From positions 59,921-123,920 of the forward strand of contig DATLDQ010000033.1 in assembly GCA_035525785.1 (NCBI GenBank): a stretch of DNA of 64,000 nucleotides. The letters are read 5' to 3'. Of this stretch, positions 61,319 through 64,000 are shown one piece after another. The stretch is from CADEED01 sp035525785. GTDB taxonomy: Bacteria > Pseudomonadota > Gammaproteobacteria > Steroidobacterales > Steroidobacteraceae. The notes beneath the pieces are model-generated. The model saw only the letters and a list, made by a program, of their open reading frames with translations, was not told the DNA's origin and searched no databases. Each line of letters opens with the position of its first letter. Position 1 is the stretch's first letter. Made by a program: the position numbers and the translations under genes.

Positions 61319-62499
61319 GCGGTTGCTCCGCGCACCGGGCGTCCGGCGGTAGATAGAAGAATGCGCGCACTGGCCGGACGCTGTGCCGCGATGGCGACCT
61401 TGAACGCCTCGACGGGGGTGGTGGGCGGCACCGCCGCGGCCGCGTCGAGGCGATCCGCTGCCTTTTCGATGGGCGCCTGCCTGCGCAACGCACCGAGCAT
61501 GCGCGCACTGCGGGCGAGCCCGCGCGCGAGATCGAACCAGAACGGCGCTCCCAATCCGACCAGTGCTCCCGCGAGCAGCACGGAGAAGAACCAGGCGAGC
61601 CCGGTCGGCGACCACAGGCGACCGGCCACCTGGCCGATGCCCGTCCATGTGAGCAGGCTCCCGGTGACTTCATTGGCGCACTTGCTGTCCCATGAACCCG
61701 CCGACTCTGCGAGCCCGCCTCTGCAGAAGGGCCACGCATCGAAGGTGATCGGCAGACCGGTTTCGCGCAATTCGCCGATCTGCAGGCGCGCATCGAAGAG
61801 TGATTGCTTGAGCGCCTCCATCTCGTCCTGCGAGATGACGCCCTGCTCCTTCAAAGCCGCAATCTGCCGCAGGGACTCGATTGGATCGCGCGGACGCGCC
61901 GCACCTCCCTCGACCAGGCCCTGGTACTTGTCGACGATTCTGGTGGTGAGATCCTGGTCGTGCAGCAGCGACTGGACCAGCCGGACCGCGTCGACGTTGG
62001 CGGCGAACGCCAGCCCGATCGACAGCACCACGCACCAGAACTTCGCGTGGTCCTGGAAACGCTGGCTGCTGGCGGCGCCGAAGCGCTCGAACTTCATCGC
62101 CAGGTCATTGATGGCAGTTTCGACGTACTCCCCGCCACCGCGCGCGATGGCCTTGCCGACATCGGTATCGGCCAGCCGATCGGCGAACTGCATCATGGTC
62201 ATCGACGTCAGCTGTTCGGGCTGCACCCGCTGGCGCACCAGGTCGTTTTTCTCTTCGTAGGCCTGGTTGCGCGTCACGGTCTCCAGGAAGCCCTCGCGCG
62301 CCTGCGCGATCGTGACGCCGCGCAACAAATGTCCGACTCTCGGCCGGAGCACCTCGTCGAACAGGCGCGCCATCATGAGGCGGAACGATTTCTCCCGGGT
62401 CAGCAACAGCTTGTAGGCCGACTCCATGAGGATGGTGACCACGGTCGCCAGCACGAACATGATGAGCGCGAACGCGAGCGCCGCTTCTATCCACTTCAT
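61315..62499 (-). CDS. Uncharacterised multi-pass membrane protein
   Basis: A 394-residue inner-membrane protein and the first gene of the operon. Predicted TM helices: about 5-31 (AALAFALIMFVLATVVTILM), about 152-172 (FWCVVLSIGLAFAANVDAVRL) and about 303-325 (WFFSVLLAGALVGLGAPFWFDL). The pattern NVDAVRL ... GAPFWFDLARGL recalls a loose class of bacterial membrane proteins whose bulk lies in the cytoplasm, with no assigned function. A long cytoplasmic loop is rich in charged helices (DEMEALKQSLFDARLQIGELRET). The C-terminal tail (EKAADRLDAAAAVPPTTPVEAFKVAIAAQRPASAR) is alanine- and proline-rich. Overlaps the 611-residue gene by 4 bp. Confidence 0.75.
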   Translation of the reverse strand: MKWIEAALAFALIMFVLATVVTILMESAYKLLLTREKSFRLMMARLFDEVLRPRVGHLLRGVTIAQAREGFLETVTRNQAYEEKNDLVRQRVQPEQLTSMTMMQFADRLADTDVGKAIARGGGEYVETAINDLAMKFERFGAASSQRFQDHAKFWCVVLSIGLAFAANVDAVRLVQSLLHDQDLTTRIVDKYQGLVEGGAARPRDPIESLRQIAALKEQGVISQDEMEALKQSLFDARLQIGELRETGLPITFDAWPFCRGGLAESAGSWDSKCANEVTGSLLTWTGIGQVAGRLWSPTGLAWFFSVLLAGALVGLGAPFWFDLARGLARSARMLGALRRQAPIEKAADRLDAAAAVPPTTPVEAFKVAIAAQRPASARILLSTAGRPVRGATA

Positions 62500-62800
62500 G
62501 GATCACCTTGAGCAGGGCGCCTTCCCGCGCACACCCCGTCCCTTCCCTGTCACATCGGCCGGCCGTGTCCGGCCACGCCATCGCGCTGGCCATTCCACCC
62601 GGGACCTTGCTGCATCGCCATGCGTGGCGATCCGCGTCCATGCCAGTCTGGGCTAGCTACCCGGATGCGGACGAGCCGATGTTATTACCGGGGACGGGAC
62701 GCCGCCAACTGGAATACTCTCGGCAGGGGTTCACGTTTTCCGCCGGGGGCGGCGGGTCGTGGTTGCGCGAGGCGGCTGCGTGGTGTACGCGGCGTGGAAA
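62500..62800 (-). promoter_or_regulatory. Leader region of the five-gene operon
   Basis: 301 bp between phoU and the operon. On the minus strand a TAATAA (62682-62687) could be a -10 with a weak TTGGCG -35 (62703-62708, spacer 15). This would leave a 5' leader of about 180 nt. A GC hairpin (CCGCC...GGCGG near 62744-62757) follows phoU and may end its message. No gene is seen here. The promoter call is weak. Confidence 0.3.
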
Positions 62801-63520
62801 TCAGTTCTTGACCGACAGCGAAGACGGCAGGACACCCGTCGCGTTCGGGTCGAACCCGCCGCCGATGAAGCCCACGTGTCGTGCGATGTTGCGCGCATGG
62901 TCACCGATGCGCTCCAGCGAGCGCATGATGAACGCCGCCTCGATGGCGGCCTGCGTTTGCCGCACGTCTTCCATGGCACGCGTCAGGATGCGACGCAGCG
63001 CGGCGGCATATTCGGCATCCATCTCCAGGTCCTGGCGGATCACCTCGGCGGCGGCGGTGATGTCCAGACAATCGAAGGCCTCGAGCGCGGAACGGGTCAT
63101 GAGTACGGCCAGCCGGCCGAGCTGGCGGGCCTCGCGCGCAGTCGCCGCGCCAGGGCGGAAGCCGTTGGTCTCGGACTCCGCGAGCACCGCCAGCGCGAGT
63201 TTCTTCGCTTCATCGGCGGCCCGTTCGAGCTCGGTCACGATCTTGTCGATGGCGAACACCGCGCGCAGGTCGTGCGCGACCGGCTGGCGACGCGCAATGA
63301 GCTGCAACGCAGCTTCTTCGATCTCGGCGTCATAGAGATTGATCTTGCGCTCGCGTTCCAGCACCAGCGTGGCCTGCGCGCGATCCCAGCCCGAATACGC
63401 ACTCACCGCGAGCTGCACCTGCTCGATGACCAGCGCGCCCATCGACACGGCCTGCAAGTGCAGCGACGACAGGTCGCCGTCGAATGCGCGAGCAGTGTGG
63501 CCTTCGAGACTCAGTGCCAT
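62801..63520 (-). CDS. phoU: Phosphate transport regulator PhoU
   Basis: PhoU links the Pst phosphate transporter to the PhoR kinase and keeps the Pho regulon off when phosphate is plentiful. The 239-residue protein has two three-helix PhoU repeats with the E-x-x-x-D metal-binding motif: LQLIARRQPVAHDLRAVFAIDKIVTELERAADEAKKLA in the first, and SLERIGDHARNIARHVGFI (ERIxDHA) in the second. It follows pstB by 12 bp, the standard pstB-phoU end of a pst operon. Confidence 0.96.
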   Translation of the reverse strand: MALSLEGHTARAFDGDLSSLHLQAVSMGALVIEQVQLAVSAYSGWDRAQATLVLERERKINLYDAEIEEAALQLIARRQPVAHDLRAVFAIDKIVTELERAADEAKKLALAVLAESETNGFRPGAATAREARQLGRLAVLMTRSALEAFDCLDITAAAEVIRQDLEMDAEYAAALRRILTRAMEDVRQTQAAIEAAFIMRSLERIGDHARNIARHVGFIGGGFDPNATGVLPSSLSVKN

Positions 63521-63532
63521 GGGAACGGCGGA

Positions 63533-64000
63533 TCAGCCGAAGCGGCCCGTGATGTAGTCTTCGGTGAGCTTGTGGCGCGGATTGGTGAAGATGCGATCCG
63601 TCTCGCCCACTTCGATGAGATCGCCGAGATGGAAGTACGCCGTACGTTGCGAAACGCGGGCGGCCTGCTGCATGGAGTGCGTGACGATCACGATGGCGTA
63701 GCTCTGCCGCAGCTCTTCCATGAGGTCCTCGATACGCGCGGTGGCAATCGGATCCAGAGCCGAGCACGGTTCGTCCATGAGGATCACTTCCGGATTCACG
63801 GCAATCGTGCGCGCGATGCACAGCCGCTGTTGCTGGCCGCCACTCAGCGAAGTGCCGGGATGCTGGAGCCGATCCTTCACTTCCTCCCACAATCCGGCGC
63901 GATGCAATGAGCCGTGCACGATTTCGTCGAGCTCGACGCGATCACCGGCAAGGCCATGGATGCGCGGACCGTAGGCCACGTTTTCGTAGATCGACTTCGG
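63533..64000 (-). CDS. pstB: Phosphate ABC transporter ATP-binding protein PstB (partial)
   Basis: The ATPase of the high-affinity phosphate importer PstSCAB. Only the C-terminal part is in the window; the gene continues past the right edge. It has the ABC signature SLSGGQQQRLCIARTIAVNPEVILMDEP, Walker B MDEPCSALDP and the switch-region IVTHSMQQAARV, then TAYFHLGDLIEVGETDRIFTNPRHKLTEDYITGRFG, a typical PstB ending. The Walker A motif lies outside the window, so that part is unseen. phoU follows on the same strand. Confidence 0.95.
   Translation of the reverse strand, partial: PKSIYENVAYGPRIHGLAGDRVELDEIVHGSLHRAGLWEEVKDRLQHPGTSLSGGQQQRLCIARTIAVNPEVILMDEPCSALDPIATARIEDLMEELRQSYAIVIVTHSMQQAARVSQRTAYFHLGDLIEVGETDRIFTNPRHKLTEDYITGRFG

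Noticed and set aside
62105..62641. Minus-strand frame upstream of the multi-TM protein start
   Set aside because: It runs in a different frame from the membrane protein and has no membrane or signal pattern.

Overview
The window is high-GC chromosomal DNA from a gammaproteobacterium. The best guess is the Xanthomonadales / Nevskiales / Steroidobacterales neighbourhood. That rests on gene order and protein style: a recJ - RpfE-like - prfB cluster, a KdsA that starts MKLANFQVG, and the order frr-uppS-cdsA-dxr. It is inference, not a species call. No rRNA, tRNA, CRISPR array, phage or complete insertion sequence was seen.

Layout. (1) 1-3.8 kb: prfB (5' end only, with its programmed frameshift site), a GNAT acetyltransferase, recJ and an RpfE-like protein on the minus strand, then an Mth938-type protein on the plus strand. 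(2) 4.2-44.1 kb: almost all minus strand and read from right to left. This is the classical gammaproteobacterial core cluster rpsB-tsf-pyrH-frr-uppS-cdsA-dxr-rseP-bamA-skp-lpxD-fabZ-lpxA-lpxB-rnhB-dnaE-accA-tilS-pyrG-kdsA-eno-ftsB-ispD-ispF-truD-surE-pcm. It links translation, the outer-membrane assembly machine, lipid A, Kdo, isoprenoid and fatty-acid precursor supply, DNA replication and damage repair. Accessory genes interrupt it at a few points: a GGDEF/EAL signalling protein (26.8-29.3 kb, plus strand), an antitoxin/PIN-toxin pair and a large M16 peptidase with small neighbours (9.8-14.6 kb), a TIMP-like secreted protein and a flavin reductase (16.9-18.2 kb), and an enoyl-CoA isomerase (6.3-7.1 kb). 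(3) 44.3-51.0 kb: divergent plus-strand genes map-glnD-dapC-dapD (N-terminal processing, nitrogen sensing, lysine/diaminopimelate synthesis) and an AlkZ-like glycosylase. (4) 51.0-54.4 kb, minus strand: a MocR-type regulator, a secreted SGNH/GDSL hydrolase and a small double-PGDYG protein. (5) 54.5-62.5 kb, minus strand: the most unusual part, a tightly coupled five-gene operon. It encodes a membrane protein, a 611-residue alpha-helical protein, a lipoprotein, a pYEATS / TRAFs-binding / patatin / three-TM fusion, and a TIR-like (deoxyribosyltransferase-like) / TRAFs-binding protein. This looks like an uncharacterised conflict or cell-suicide type system with a phospholipase and a nucleotide-cleaving candidate effector. 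(6) 62.8-64.0 kb: phoU and the 3' part of pstB, the end of a phosphate-uptake (pst) operon.

Regulatory and repeat signals read directly: the prfB frameshift site, a perfect rho-independent terminator after tsf, an attenuator-like hairpin between rpsB and tsf, a probable extended -10 promoter and about 200-nt leader for rpsB, three copies of a GGGGACATTCCTCATTT palindromic element close after stop codons, a related but distinct 22-bp-arm palindrome between dnaE and accA, a 162-bp inverted-repeat element downstream of pcm, and a 15-bp tandem repeat inside the GGDEF/EAL gene.
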